From the NCBI GenBank assembly GCA_016779565.1, contig JADHNJ010000002.1, positions 26,414-90,413 on the forward strand: a DNA stretch of 64,000 nucleotides, in the 5' to 3' direction. Positions 45,549 through 54,518 of the stretch are shown here, piece after piece. Positions within the stretch are counted from its first letter, which is position 1; each line of letters opens with the position of its first letter. The position numbers and the translations under genes were made by a program. The notes beneath the pieces are model-generated. The model saw nothing but the letters and a program-made list of their open reading frames with translations, was not told the DNA's origin and made no database searches. This stretch comes from Pseudomonadales bacterium (GTDB taxonomy: Bacteria; Pseudomonadota; Gammaproteobacteria; Pseudomonadales; Azotimanducaceae).

Positions 45549-47069
45549 ATGCGCAATCAGATAACCCCAAAACGAATCGCAGTTGTCGGGGCCGGTATCT
45601 GCGGACTTTGTACCGCCTTGGGCTTGTCGCAACTAGGCCATGACATCACCATCTATGAGCGCGATGACGCTATGCCAGAGGGCAATCCTGATGACATATT
45701 CTTCGATTGGCTGCGTCGTGGCGCTTCACAATTTAAGCACCCCCACGCCTTCCTAGCTGTGATGAGTAATCTCTTGTCTGAGCAATTTCCAGACTTGATT
45801 GATGAATTTTGGGCCGCTGGCGCTAGACGTGTGAGTTTCGAGGACATGTTGCCGCCTGACCTGAGCAATAGCTATCGACCTGCACCAGAAGACGAATCTT
45901 TGTGGTTAATGATGTGTCGCCGCGCAACGATGGAAATGGTGTTAAGACGATATGCAGAACGACAAACCAATATCACCTTTGAATCTGGTACTCGAATCAA
46001 TGCCATGGTGATCGATAGCAACGGCCGCCTTCCAACCATCACGGGGCTTGTGACCCAGCAGCGTTCTGGCACCGAGCCACCGATTACAATCAGCGCTGAC
46101 ATTGTTGTTGATGCTGCCGGTCGTGGCAGTCCGTTCAAACGTTGGTTTCACAATCATGGTCTTGAGATCGAAACCGAGAGTCATGATGCGAAAATCGTCT
46201 ACTATACCCGCCATTATCAATTTAAGCCGGGTGTTGAAGAACCCGAAAGAGACGGTAAAACCCGGTCAGCTGGCGATTTAGGCTACTTGAAGTATGGCGT
46301 GTTCCCAGGGGCTGGTGGCCATTTCTCGGTTATTCTGTGCGTCCCATGTGAGGATTCCATCCTGCATGATGCGGTAAAAGATGAAACCACCTTCGACACC
46401 ATATGCCAACAAATCCCTGGCCTCGTGCCATGGTTAGGAAACGATAAAGCAACACCCACAACAGGCACGCTAGGCATGGGTAATATCAAAGCGGTCTGGC
46501 ACAATTTTATGAAGGCTGACCAACCCTTACTCCAAAATTATTTTGCGGTAGGTGACGCAGCCGTTCGAACTAACCCCCTTTATGGCCGAGGGTGCAGCAC
46601 TGGGGCCATTCACAGCAAAATATTGACCGATGTCATCGCCAAGTGGCAGGACCCCATTAGTGCAGCCCAGCAATTCCATGAAGCAACACAAACAAAACTG
46701 CGACCCATCTGGCAAGCAAGTCTGAATGAAGACAGGACAGCGATTAAAAGAGCAAACCTCATTTTAAACCCCGAATCAGATTTAAATTCGAGGCAAAAAT
46801 CTTTAAAAAGTCGGCTTAGCAGAGCTTATGGCGATGCCATCACCAAAGCTTCCCAACAGCACATCAGAGTTTTTCGAGGCGCCTTTAGGACCTTCAATCT
46901 AATGGAACCGCCGGGATATTTCCTTAAAGATTTTAAAACCCAGTGCTTAATTTTTTGGACGCTACTACGTGATGGATCAGCAAACAAAAATATCCGAATT
47001 GTGCCCGGCCCCAGTCGGGAGGACATGATCCAAGCTATTGCACACCCGGACCAGAAAGCCGCAGCCTGA
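45549..47069 (+). CDS. FAD-dependent oxidoreductase (flavin monooxygenase/halogenase-like)
   Basis: A protein of 506 residues. RIAVVGAGICGLCTALGLSQLGHDITIYERDD is the FAD-binding turn. LMMCRRATMEMVLRRYAE, DIVVDAAGRGSPFKRWF and YFAVGDAAVRTNPLYGRGCSTGAIHS are the DG/GD motifs of the PHBH-like fold. Hydroxylation, epoxidation or double-bond reduction are all possible. The halogenase WxWxIP motif was not seen. Start ATG 45549 is behind AAGGATAGG. A TauD-type dioxygenase follows 57 bases later. Confidence 0.82.
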   Translation: MRNQITPKRIAVVGAGICGLCTALGLSQLGHDITIYERDDAMPEGNPDDIFFDWLRRGASQFKHPHAFLAVMSNLLSEQFPDLIDEFWAAGARRVSFEDMLPPDLSNSYRPAPEDESLWLMMCRRATMEMVLRRYAERQTNITFESGTRINAMVIDSNGRLPTITGLVTQQRSGTEPPITISADIVVDAAGRGSPFKRWFHNHGLEIETESHDAKIVYYTRHYQFKPGVEEPERDGKTRSAGDLGYLKYGVFPGAGGHFSVILCVPCEDSILHDAVKDETTFDTICQQIPGLVPWLGNDKATPTTGTLGMGNIKAVWHNFMKADQPLLQNYFAVGDAAVRTNPLYGRGCSTGAIHSKILTDVIAKWQDPISAAQQFHEATQTKLRPIWQASLNEDRTAIKRANLILNPESDLNSRQKSLKSRLSRAYGDAITKASQQHIRVFRGAFRTFNLMEPPGYFLKDFKTQCLIFWTLLRDGSANKNIRIVPGPSREDMIQAIAHPDQKAAA

Positions 47070-47126
47070 GCTAACGACCTCGGGGCCTCAACATACGAAT
47101 GACCTCACAGCCTTGGAGTTCGGCCT

Positions 47127-47963
47127 ATGAACCTGATCCCTATCACGCCAAGTCTCGGGGCAGAGGTTGAGGGTATTGACCTTAGTCAACCCTTGCATGA
47201 GCGTACCTTCGAGGCATTAGCAAAAGCCTTTTCTGAACACCATGTGCTGGTATTTCGCAACCAGACTTTGTCTAGAGACGACCACAAGGCTTTCGCCCGG
47301 CATTTTGGTGAAATCCACATTCATCCCTCTCAGCGACACTTTAAACCGAGGGGTGATCCAGAAATATTCTTAATTGATATTCAGCCTGATGCCAAAGGTA
47401 GCAATGGCGAGGTCTGGCACGCCGACATCACCTGCGAGGCGGTACCGCCCTTCGCATCTTCACTTTATCTGACCGAGGTGCCCGACAACTTTGGTGGAGA
47501 CACACTCTTTGCCAACCTTCAGGAAGCTTTCGAGGATCTCTCGCCCTCCATGCAGCAGTATCTTATGACCAAGCGAGCCTTCCATGATGGCGAGCAAGAC
47601 TTAAGGCGCTATGGCATCAAACTCAAAGCGGGCCAATCCTATCCGGCCCATGATCATCCCGTGGTGATCGCGCACCCCGTCACAGGCAGGCCCGTACTCT
47701 ATGTCAACGAGGGCTTCACCTCTCACCTGCTGTCAGTGCCTAATTTTGAAAGTGAGTTTGTATTGAGCGGCTTATTCGATCGCATACGACGCAATCCTAG
47801 GCTTCATTGCCGTATCAAATGGTCGCCAAATATGATCACCCTGTGGGATAACTATGCAGTCCAGCATCAAGCAGTATTCGACTATCAAGGCTTCAGACGC
47901 TATGGCGAACGCATTACCATAGCCGCTCCAGGCGCTCCTAAAGCCTTTGGGCAGAACGCCTAA
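47127..47963 (+). CDS. TauD/TfdA family 2-oxoglutarate-dependent dioxygenase
   Basis: A protein of 278 residues. Iron ligands are His98 and Asp100 (EVWHADITCE) and the distal His in DNYAVQHQAVFDY. Arg residues in FRRYGERITI bind 2-oxoglutarate. The opening ITPSLGAEVEGIDLSQPL is the classical TauD/TfdA start. GGAG lies 8 bases before ATG 47127. It is downstream of the FAD oxidoreductase on the same strand, so they may act on the same compound. It differs clearly from the dioxygenase at 33 kb. Confidence 0.92.
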   Translation: MNLIPITPSLGAEVEGIDLSQPLHERTFEALAKAFSEHHVLVFRNQTLSRDDHKAFARHFGEIHIHPSQRHFKPRGDPEIFLIDIQPDAKGSNGEVWHADITCEAVPPFASSLYLTEVPDNFGGDTLFANLQEAFEDLSPSMQQYLMTKRAFHDGEQDLRRYGIKLKAGQSYPAHDHPVVIAHPVTGRPVLYVNEGFTSHLLSVPNFESEFVLSGLFDRIRRNPRLHCRIKWSPNMITLWDNYAVQHQAVFDYQGFRRYGERITIAAPGAPKAFGQNA

Positions 47964-47979
47964 TCGCTTTCTCTTGGGC

Positions 47980-48045
47980 CCGTTTACAGCACTGCCCTCT
48001 AACGTCAGCGCCCTTTTTTTGAGGCGAATCTGCCTTTTTGATACA
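47980..48045. terminator. Possible bidirectional terminator between converging genes
   Basis: This 82-base convergent gap holds CGCCC followed by seven T, a small AGGC-GCCT stem followed by TTTTT, and an outer CGTCAGC...GCTGACG pair. No single stem is strong, so assignment as a terminator is tentative. Confidence 0.3.
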
Positions 48046-49545
48046 TCAGACCGCTGACGCTCCGGATCGGATCCGGTTCTGATATCTCAGATCCAGGAGC
48101 GTCATACGCGCAGTCAGCTCTGCCTCGCTAGTGCCTGATGCTGCCCCTAAACGGTGCCAACTCGGATCGACATCCACGGCTAGCCAATCACCGACCCCTT
48201 GCAAACTCGATGGCCTCCCTGTTTTTGCAAAAGCAGTCCAAGCACGAATCAGAGATTGTCCCCAACCCGCAAAGTTAGAATTCGGATACAGCGCTTCGGC
48301 ATCAAACAACAAAAACCCATCGAACCCATGCGGCGTACCCCAGTGCGGCGGATCGGCTGCAGGTATATCCAGATAATAGCGAAAGGCCGAGGTTCCGCTA
48401 GCAGCAATTAGATTGGTCAATTTCCAACTTGAAAACAGATATCGATCATCACCAAATAGTCGTTGCAGCGCTTGTTGCTCATCGCTCGTATAGGCATCGC
48501 GCCAATTCGTTGCCAAGGTCTGCCAGTAAGCCTGATAGGACTCAGGATCAATTTGATAACTCGGCATTACCGAACCATCAAAACTGTTAGCGCCTGCGAT
48601 GTAGGGGACTTTATGCACGACGCCGCGAGCAAAGCAGATTCCCGGCTCTTCAATCACCACCGAGCCATCCACAATGGGCCTTTGAAATCCCCGTTGTCCG
48701 GACACGATTTCAGCTGGCGGAAGCGCGAGTAACGCTTTCTGCGATAGGCCCCGAACTCCGGCACGATGGAGGGTTTGCTCAGCTGCTTGTTCTGCAGCAT
48801 GCGCCAGGTCTCCTAGGGTATCCTGAGGATCGTCAAGGGTCGGTGAGGCCCTGAGTAATGGCCAGGTCCCATAGCCACTTTGGGCTATCGCCTGACTAAA
48901 AAGCCCAGCCGCTGTCGACATAGTCATCAACAAGTTGACTGCTTGACCGCCTGCTGACACACCAAACACAGTGACGTTATTCGGGTCGCCGCCAAATTCG
49001 GCGATGTTATCGTGCACCCATCGAAGGGCTTCGACCAAATCTAACAACCCAAAGTTGGCGCTCTGATCCGGTAGGCTCGGATGCGCCATAAACCCAAGCA
49101 GCCCCAGACGGTAATTCGGCGCAACGAGCACGACCCCAGCTTTGGCAAAAACAGATCCTCGGACTCTGTTGGCCCCTTGACAAAAACCGCCCCCGTGAAT
49201 CCAAACCATCACCGGGGCCAAACTAGCGCCTTGAGGCGCCCAAACATTCAGATTTAAGCAGTCCTCGGACATTTGCGCTGCATGGTCTTTGGATTCTGCT
49301 GCTTGGGGTGCGATCGGACCGAATCGCGTAGCATCAATTGAAAACGGAACGCCTCGCTTTCGAGGCTCGGGAGGACGCCACCGACGCTCACCTACCGGTG
49401 GCTCGGCGTAGGGAATTCCTGAAAAGGCATTATAGCCGTCGCCAGCTCGCCCTTGAAAACGCCCTTGGGGAAGTGTTACCACAGGTCGTAAGCTCTTGTT
49501 CAAGTTCCCCGTCCTTGGCAGCGCACCAGCCCTTTCGGCGCGCAC
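48046..49545 (-). CDS. Type-B carboxylesterase
   Basis: An alpha/beta hydrolase of about 499 residues. FSGIPYAEPPVGERRW is the family start. EDCLNLNVWAP and the oxyanion-hole HGGGFCQG follow. The nucleophile elbow is FGVSAGGQAV, with Val in place of the more usual Glu before Ser. The late histidine lies in TPHGFD. There is no obvious signal peptide. The start is uncertain: GTG 49545 has AGGAGG about 11 bases upstream, inside the end of the HiPIP gene; a TTG at 49503 is an alternative. Transcribed with the HiPIP gene. Confidence 0.88.
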   Translation of the reverse strand: MRAERAGALPRTGNLNKSLRPVVTLPQGRFQGRAGDGYNAFSGIPYAEPPVGERRWRPPEPRKRGVPFSIDATRFGPIAPQAAESKDHAAQMSEDCLNLNVWAPQGASLAPVMVWIHGGGFCQGANRVRGSVFAKAGVVLVAPNYRLGLLGFMAHPSLPDQSANFGLLDLVEALRWVHDNIAEFGGDPNNVTVFGVSAGGQAVNLLMTMSTAAGLFSQAIAQSGYGTWPLLRASPTLDDPQDTLGDLAHAAEQAAEQTLHRAGVRGLSQKALLALPPAEIVSGQRGFQRPIVDGSVVIEEPGICFARGVVHKVPYIAGANSFDGSVMPSYQIDPESYQAYWQTLATNWRDAYTSDEQQALQRLFGDDRYLFSSWKLTNLIAASGTSAFRYYLDIPAADPPHWGTPHGFDGFLLFDAEALYPNSNFAGWGQSLIRAWTAFAKTGRPSSLQGVGDWLAVDVDPSWHRLGAASGTSEAELTARMTLLDLRYQNRIRSGASAV

Positions 49546-49584
49546 AAGCCACTCACCCTCCTACCATGGCATCGCGGTCGCCGC

Positions 49585-49905
49585 TTAGCTTTTGGGAACC
49601 CATCCAGCGCACCAGCCAGGGCCTGCGACAAGCCGATTCTGAAACAATTGGCAAGGTGCCCATGCCGCGGTGGCATCATCCGTTATGTAAAATCGACAGT
49701 TACTACAAACCTGATCAGCCGCTGCAACTCCCATTTTATCAGCTCGTTTTGCTAAAGTTGCATCTTCTACATAACGCAATGCTTTGGCTGCAGGATCGTC
49801 AAGCGGTACCTTATTGGCTGCGGCAATCTCAAAACTGGCCACCGGCATCAATGGAATGAGCGCCAACGCACTGCTTTGCTTTAAAAACGAACGACGAGTC
49901 GTCAT
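49585..49905 (-). CDS. High-potential iron-sulfur protein (HiPIP), Tat-exported
   Basis: A protein of 106 residues. A twin-arginine signal (MTTRRSFLKQSSALALIPL) leads to a mature part with four cysteines spaced as in HiPIPs: VCSNCRFY, then WAPCQLF, then GPGWCAGWVP. These bind one [4Fe-4S] cluster for electron transfer in the periplasm, for example to a terminal oxidase or reaction centre. ATG 49905 has AAGGAG 6 bases upstream, so the open frame to 49953 is not the true start. It is followed closely by a carboxylesterase gene, an unexpected partner. Confidence 0.93.
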   Translation of the reverse strand: MTTRRSFLKQSSALALIPLMPVASFEIAAANKVPLDDPAAKALRYVEDATLAKRADKMGVAAADQVCSNCRFYITDDATAAWAPCQLFQNRLVAGPGWCAGWVPKS

Positions 49906-50025
49906 ACCTCTCTCCTTTGATTTTTTTGGGTGTCCACGCAAAGACGATAACATTGTACTGAGGTTATTCGTAACTGACCAAGTTTAGATTACTCATAAAA
50001 ACTTCCGTGGCAGATTCGCTAAATG

Positions 50026-51171
50026 CTAGCGGAACCGAGAACCACTCATGACAATCGTACCGCTTGCGGCAAACATGCCGCCAACACCATGACAGACTGA
50101 AATGTTAACGTCTTTAATTTGTGCCGCTGCCGATCCACGAACCTGACGTACACTCTCTTGCAAGGCGTACATACCGTACATACCAGAGTGCATGTAACTG
50201 AGACCACCGCCGTTCGTGTTTAACGGCAAAGACCCACCGGGTGACGTCTCACCCGAGGCGATCATGGCGCCGGCTTGACCACGGGTACAAAACCCCAAGT
50301 CTTCTAGCCCATACAGTGGCAAATGAGCGAATGCGTCGTAAATCATCAGATGGTCTACATCTGAATGGGTGATCCCTGCAGACTCAAAAGCGCGAGCACC
50401 GGACATCCTAAAGGCGCGCGATGAGGTGACATCCCGCATTTGGCTAATCATTGGTGTCTCGGTACTTTCTCCTGAGCCCAACAGATAAACCGGTTTTTGA
50501 GGAAAGTCGACAGCGCGTTCTGCGGTCGTCAAAATCAAGGCGCCACCGCCATCGGTCACTAGGCAACACATCGACTTAGTAAAGGGGTAAGCAATGACTC
50601 GGTCGGACAAAACTTCGTCAATGGTGATCGGTGTCTGCAGCGTTGCACGAGGATTTTTCATCGCCCACTGGCGTTGGCTGACGACCACAGAAGCCAACTG
50701 CTCAATCGAGGTCCCAGTGTCCTTCAAAAAGCGCAACACCGGCAAGGTGAAGCTTGTGGTTGGGCCCATACCCCCATAAGGCGCTTCAAACTGCCCAGAC
50801 AATGAGGCTGGCGCAGCGGCTCGACCTGCGCGCCCCACATTCGATCGACCGCTCTCACCATGGGTTATAAGAACCGTATGGCAGAGTCCCGCTTCGATCG
50901 CTGCGGTTGCGTGGCGGACATGCAGCATAAAACTGCATCCGCCGACAGCGGTCCCATCTACCCAATTCGGCGCAATCCCCAAATAATGTGCCACCGCAGT
51001 GGGTGACTCACCTGCCGTGGCTACACCATCGATATCGCTCAATGTCAGTCCTGCATCCTGGAGCGCATTCAGTGCAGCATCAGCATGCAGTTGAATTTGG
51101 CTCATGCCAGGTATTTTTCCGAGCTCGGTAGTCTCGGCAGCCCCTACTATGGCGACGGCAGCTGATTTCAT
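50026..51171 (-). CDS. Thiolase-fold acyltransferase (SCP2-thiolase-like)
   Basis: A protein of 381 residues. IVGAAETTELGKIPG opens it. The nucleophile cysteine lies in AVGGCSFMLHVRHATAAIEAG, and GGLSYMHSGMYGMYALQE and CHGVGGMFAASGTIVM form the C-terminal active-site blocks. Such proteins usually pair with a DUF35 zinc-ribbon protein, as in steroid side-chain degradation (Ltp2-type retro-aldolases) or lipid pathways. Here the DUF35 gene overlaps its start by 4 bases (ATGA). The reaction is therefore either thiolytic or retro-aldol cleavage; sequence alone does not decide. Confidence 0.88.
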   Translation of the reverse strand: MKSAAVAIVGAAETTELGKIPGMSQIQLHADAALNALQDAGLTLSDIDGVATAGESPTAVAHYLGIAPNWVDGTAVGGCSFMLHVRHATAAIEAGLCHTVLITHGESGRSNVGRAGRAAAPASLSGQFEAPYGGMGPTTSFTLPVLRFLKDTGTSIEQLASVVVSQRQWAMKNPRATLQTPITIDEVLSDRVIAYPFTKSMCCLVTDGGGALILTTAERAVDFPQKPVYLLGSGESTETPMISQMRDVTSSRAFRMSGARAFESAGITHSDVDHLMIYDAFAHLPLYGLEDLGFCTRGQAGAMIASGETSPGGSLPLNTNGGGLSYMHSGMYGMYALQESVRQVRGSAAAQIKDVNISVCHGVGGMFAASGTIVMSGSRFR

Positions 51172-51587
51172 GAATCACCTCCAACGGGCTCGAAGTAAGG
51201 CAACACGATGTCATCGCTGATCGTTCGAAAGACCACTTGTAACGGCATATCTAGTCTCAAAGCTTCGGGAGTTTGCGCTGAGTTGATGATATTCGACATC
51301 ATTTTGACGCCTTCTTCTAACACCACAATTGCGATCGCATAGGGGCCCTCAAATGCAGGATGCGGTCGATGATTGATCACATAGCTGAGCAAGCGACCCT
51401 GACCGCAGGCTGCAAACACAGATACCGCTTTTGAACCACAAGCTGGGCAAAATGGCCGCGGAGGAAAATACACCTCGTGACAAAGATCACAGCGTTGTAA
51501 GCGAAGTTCGCCAATCGCTGTTCCTTGAAAAAAATGTGCTGTCTCCGGTGTCGGCGTTGGCGTCGTCACTTTACTGAAATCAATCAT
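51168..51587 (-). CDS. DUF35 zinc-ribbon/OB-fold partner of the thiolase-like protein
   Basis: A protein of 139 residues. The zinc ribbon has two pairs of cysteines, LQRCDLCHEVYFPPRPFCPACGSK, followed by an OB-fold with GRLLSYVINHRPHPAFEGPYAIAIVVLEEG. DUF35 proteins bind acyl-CoA and form complexes with thiolase-like or MaoC-like partners. The stop overlaps the start of the thiolase-like gene. Start ATG 51587 is behind AGGGA. It sits 50 bases after the kynureninase stop. Confidence 0.9.
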   Translation of the reverse strand: MIDFSKVTTPTPTPETAHFFQGTAIGELRLQRCDLCHEVYFPPRPFCPACGSKAVSVFAACGQGRLLSYVINHRPHPAFEGPYAIAIVVLEEGVKMMSNIINSAQTPEALRLDMPLQVVFRTISDDIVLPYFEPVGGDS

Positions 51588-51637
51588 TTGCGTCCCTATT
51601 CAATCAGTTAGCTTCTGGCACCGTATCGAGATTGACA

Positions 51638-52867
51638 TCACGTTACGGCCTTTCGTGCCTGATATCGCTCTGCTTTGAAGGACTCTAATTGTATCACTTC
51701 AGTTAATCTTGACGCTGCATGAGCCAAATCTGTGAAACTGGTAAATAAGGGATGAAATCCGAATCGCATCACATCTGGTGCCCGAAAATCGCCTAAGACC
51801 TGCATGTCAGCTAAGGCCTGAATCACGGCATAAGCCTCGGAATGGTGATAACACACTTGTGCACCGCGATCAGAAGCATCACTGGGTGAGGCCAAGCGGA
51901 CGGGTAAATGTGCCTCATTCATGCATGACACCCAGAAGTCGCCCAACTGCCTAGATTTGTGACGAACCGCTTGCAAATCGATGCCATCAAAAATTTTTAA
52001 GGCCGCACTCAGCGCCACCATCGAGAGTATTGCCGGGGTGCCAGTCAGGAACTGCTTCATGCCCTGCGCGGACGTAAACTCCGGAGAAAAAGCGAAAGGT
52101 TCAGCGTGCCCCATCCAACCTGACAAAGGCTGCCTCGCGCTTTTTTGATGACGATGGGCGACATAAACATAGCCTGGTGCGCCGGGGCCCCCGCACAAGT
52201 ATTTGTAACCACACCCCACAGCAAAATCAACGCCCGCATCGTCTAACTCAAGATCTATAATTCCAGTGGAATGAGACAAATCCCAGATGGTGAGTATCCC
52301 GAGCGATGCAGCCCTTTGCGTGAATGCGCGAAGATCATGGAGCGCACCGTTCCTAAAATTGACGTGGGTTAGCATTAAGATTGAAACCGAACGATCCAAG
52401 GCTTCAAAGAGTTGTTCACCTGGCACAGACCGTATAGTCAAGCGGTCACTACCCATCAGCTGTCTGAGACCATCGGCTATATACAGATCACTGGGGAAGT
52501 TTCCAGTCTCGGTCAGAACCGTCGCGGGCCCATCGATTAAGTGCACTGCCGCCGCGAGGACCTTGAACAAATTGACGGAAGTTGAATCGCAGCAAATCAC
52601 TTGCCCGGCGGCGGCGCCTAGTAAGGGCGCGATCTGCTCTCCTACCCTTTCAGGTAAATCAATCCAGTCGGCCTGATTCCAGCTACGGACTAATCCTGAC
52701 TGCCAATCTTGATCCAGTGTGGTTTGAACCGCCTGAGACACCCCTATCGGTAGTGGTCCTAGAGAATTACCGTCGAGATAGATCAAATCCGGAGAGAGAT
52801 CAAAGCGTTCACGGACAGGCCTGAGTGGATCTGCCGCATCTAAAGCCTCTGCCTGCAAGTTCGACAT
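51638..52867 (-). CDS. kynU: Kynureninase
   Basis: A PLP enzyme of 409 residues that cleaves kynurenine to anthranilate and alanine in tryptophan breakdown. IYLDGNSLGPLP is the typical opening, and TVLTETGNFPSDLYIADGL and WDLSHSTGIIDLEL with the PLP-ring Asp follow. GCGYKYLCGGPGAPGYVYV carries the PLP lysine, and GWMGHAEPFAF is a KynU block. AGGA precedes ATG 52867. The kynurenine formamidase gene ends 12 bases upstream, so two consecutive pathway steps are coupled. Tryptophan dioxygenase is not in the window. Confidence 0.95.
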   Translation of the reverse strand: MSNLQAEALDAADPLRPVRERFDLSPDLIYLDGNSLGPLPIGVSQAVQTTLDQDWQSGLVRSWNQADWIDLPERVGEQIAPLLGAAAGQVICCDSTSVNLFKVLAAAVHLIDGPATVLTETGNFPSDLYIADGLRQLMGSDRLTIRSVPGEQLFEALDRSVSILMLTHVNFRNGALHDLRAFTQRAASLGILTIWDLSHSTGIIDLELDDAGVDFAVGCGYKYLCGGPGAPGYVYVAHRHQKSARQPLSGWMGHAEPFAFSPEFTSAQGMKQFLTGTPAILSMVALSAALKIFDGIDLQAVRHKSRQLGDFWVSCMNEAHLPVRLASPSDASDRGAQVCYHHSEAYAVIQALADMQVLGDFRAPDVMRFGFHPLFTSFTDLAHAASRLTEVIQLESFKAERYQARKAVT

Positions 52868-52879
52868 AGTGTTATCCTG

Positions 52880-53677
52880 CTACTGCAATCGCTGCTCAAA
52901 ATACTCAAGCACAGCCGACCCGGCAGTACTTTCTGGATAAATAAAATCAAAGTGCCCTGCGCCTGCAATTTGCTCTAATTGACAGAAATGGCGCTCACCA
53001 AACAAACGCGCTTGATCGGTAGACACGATATCATCCTCTTCGCTAAAAAATAGTGTCACAGGACTTTGCATGACGTGATTCATCGGCGACAGCGTCGCCT
53101 GGATCGCCGGAGGCGCGGTTTGCAGCAACTGGGCGGCCGAAACTTGACAAGCCGCGTTGCCGATGCCGTAACGATCGAGATCGGTGATCGCAGCAAGACC
53201 AACAATTTCCTGCCAGGGAGCGGTGAAACGCCACTCCGCTTTAGATCCGTCTTGAACCGAGGCACCATTAAGCCAAAGCGCAAGATGCCCTCCTGCGGAG
53301 TGCCCGACCAGATAAAGCCGATGCGGATCAATATCCTCAGAAGATCTTTGCCTCAGCCACTCTCCGGCGCACGCAATGTCATCGAAAGTTGCTGGCCAGC
53401 CACCTCCGGGTTCTCCGAGGCGCCGGTATTCTGGTAACCACACCCAGTAGCCTAAATCCGCGAAGGCTCGGCACATGCCTCTCGCATGAATTAGATCAAA
53501 GGCTGATGACCAACAACCGCCATGCACAAACATAATGGCAGGGTACGGTGGCTCACCGACGGGGATCCAAACCTCCCCCGTCTGGCTACCGCCTGCCACG
53601 GTATAGTCCACAGACATTTGGCATTTCGCACCCCTGCTGTCAGCCAGTAGCATTTGGTAGTCGACATGCTGTTTCAT
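52880..53677 (-). CDS. Kynurenine formamidase, alpha/beta-hydrolase type
   Basis: A protein of 265 residues. FVHGGCWSSAFD matches the HGGxW oxyanion signature of the esterase-type (animal-like) kynurenine formamidase. VGHSAGGHLALWL is the Ser nucleophile, and GAGHFDFIYPES supplies the His. It should hydrolyse N-formylkynurenine to kynurenine. The adjacent kynureninase gene, 12 bases downstream, makes this role convincing. It is unrelated to the metal-dependent KynB cyclase-like type common in bacteria. There is no obvious ribosome site at ATG 53677. Confidence 0.85.
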   Translation of the reverse strand: MKQHVDYQMLLADSRGAKCQMSVDYTVAGGSQTGEVWIPVGEPPYPAIMFVHGGCWSSAFDLIHARGMCRAFADLGYWVWLPEYRRLGEPGGGWPATFDDIACAGEWLRQRSSEDIDPHRLYLVGHSAGGHLALWLNGASVQDGSKAEWRFTAPWQEIVGLAAITDLDRYGIGNAACQVSAAQLLQTAPPAIQATLSPMNHVMQSPVTLFFSEEDDIVSTDQARLFGERHFCQLEQIAGAGHFDFIYPESTAGSAVLEYFEQRLQ

Positions 53678-53777
53678 TGTCTTGGCTGACTCGAACCCAT
53701 AATGCGCATTCCAGATCCAAAGATTCTATTGACCCGATCTTATCATCTAAGGAAAGATGACAGTTTTGGAGCGGGCT

Positions 53778-54518
53778 ATGTTATCGGACATATCTGACAA
53801 GGTCATTTGGATTACCGGAGCGTCATCTGGTATCGGAGCGGCAGCCGCGCGTGCGCTCAGTCATGCAGGCGCCATCGTTATTTTATCCGGGCGACGCACG
53901 GCCCATCTTTCAACACTCGCTGAACAACTCCCAGGAAAGTCAATGATTGCGCCGGCAGACGTCAGCGATCTGACCGCTGTTACCGCAGTCGTTGACCAAA
54001 TCATGCAGACCTTTGGTCGAATAGATGTTCTAGTCCATAGTGCAGGTCTAAACGTGAAAGATCGAGCTTGGCAGCAGCTCAGCACTGACGATTGGCGGAC
54101 CGTCATCGATGTCGATTTGAATGGCGCTTTTTATTGCTGTCACGCGGTTTTACCGGTCATGAAAGCGCAGCAAGACGGCCTCATTGTGAATATTTCATCT
54201 TGGGCAGGTCGATTTGTAAGCAGAGTTTCAGGAGCTGCTTACTCAACGGCAAAACATGGACTAAACGCCATGACAGAAAGCATCAACCAAGAATATTGCG
54301 CTGACGGCATCAGAGCCTGCGCCATATGCCCTGGCGAGGTAGCAACCGAAATTCTTGACGCTCGGCCAATCCCCGTTAGCACTGAAGATAGGGCAAAAAT
54401 GGTCCAACCCGAAGATCTAGGTGATCTCATATTATACGTTTGCCAAACCCCTGCGCATGTTTGCCTAAACGAGATTACCATTAGTCCAACTTGGAATAGG
54501 GGGTACATCGGACGATGA
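53778..54518 (+). CDS. Short-chain dehydrogenase/reductase (SDR)
   Basis: A classical SDR of 246 residues. TGASSGIGAAAARALSHAG is the cofactor loop and SGRRTAHL suggests NADP(H). HSAG takes the place of NNAG. Ser in NISSWAGRFV, then YSTAKHG, complete the active site. ATG 53778, with TTGGAG 6 bases upstream, is preferred to the ATG at 53757. It overlaps the luciferase-like gene as ATGA, so the two are translationally coupled. It is divergent from the kynurenine genes. The substrate is unknown. Confidence 0.9.
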   Translation: MLSDISDKVIWITGASSGIGAAAARALSHAGAIVILSGRRTAHLSTLAEQLPGKSMIAPADVSDLTAVTAVVDQIMQTFGRIDVLVHSAGLNVKDRAWQQLSTDDWRTVIDVDLNGAFYCCHAVLPVMKAQQDGLIVNISSWAGRFVSRVSGAAYSTAKHGLNAMTESINQEYCADGIRACAICPGEVATEILDARPIPVSTEDRAKMVQPEDLGDLILYVCQTPAHVCLNEITISPTWNRGYIGR

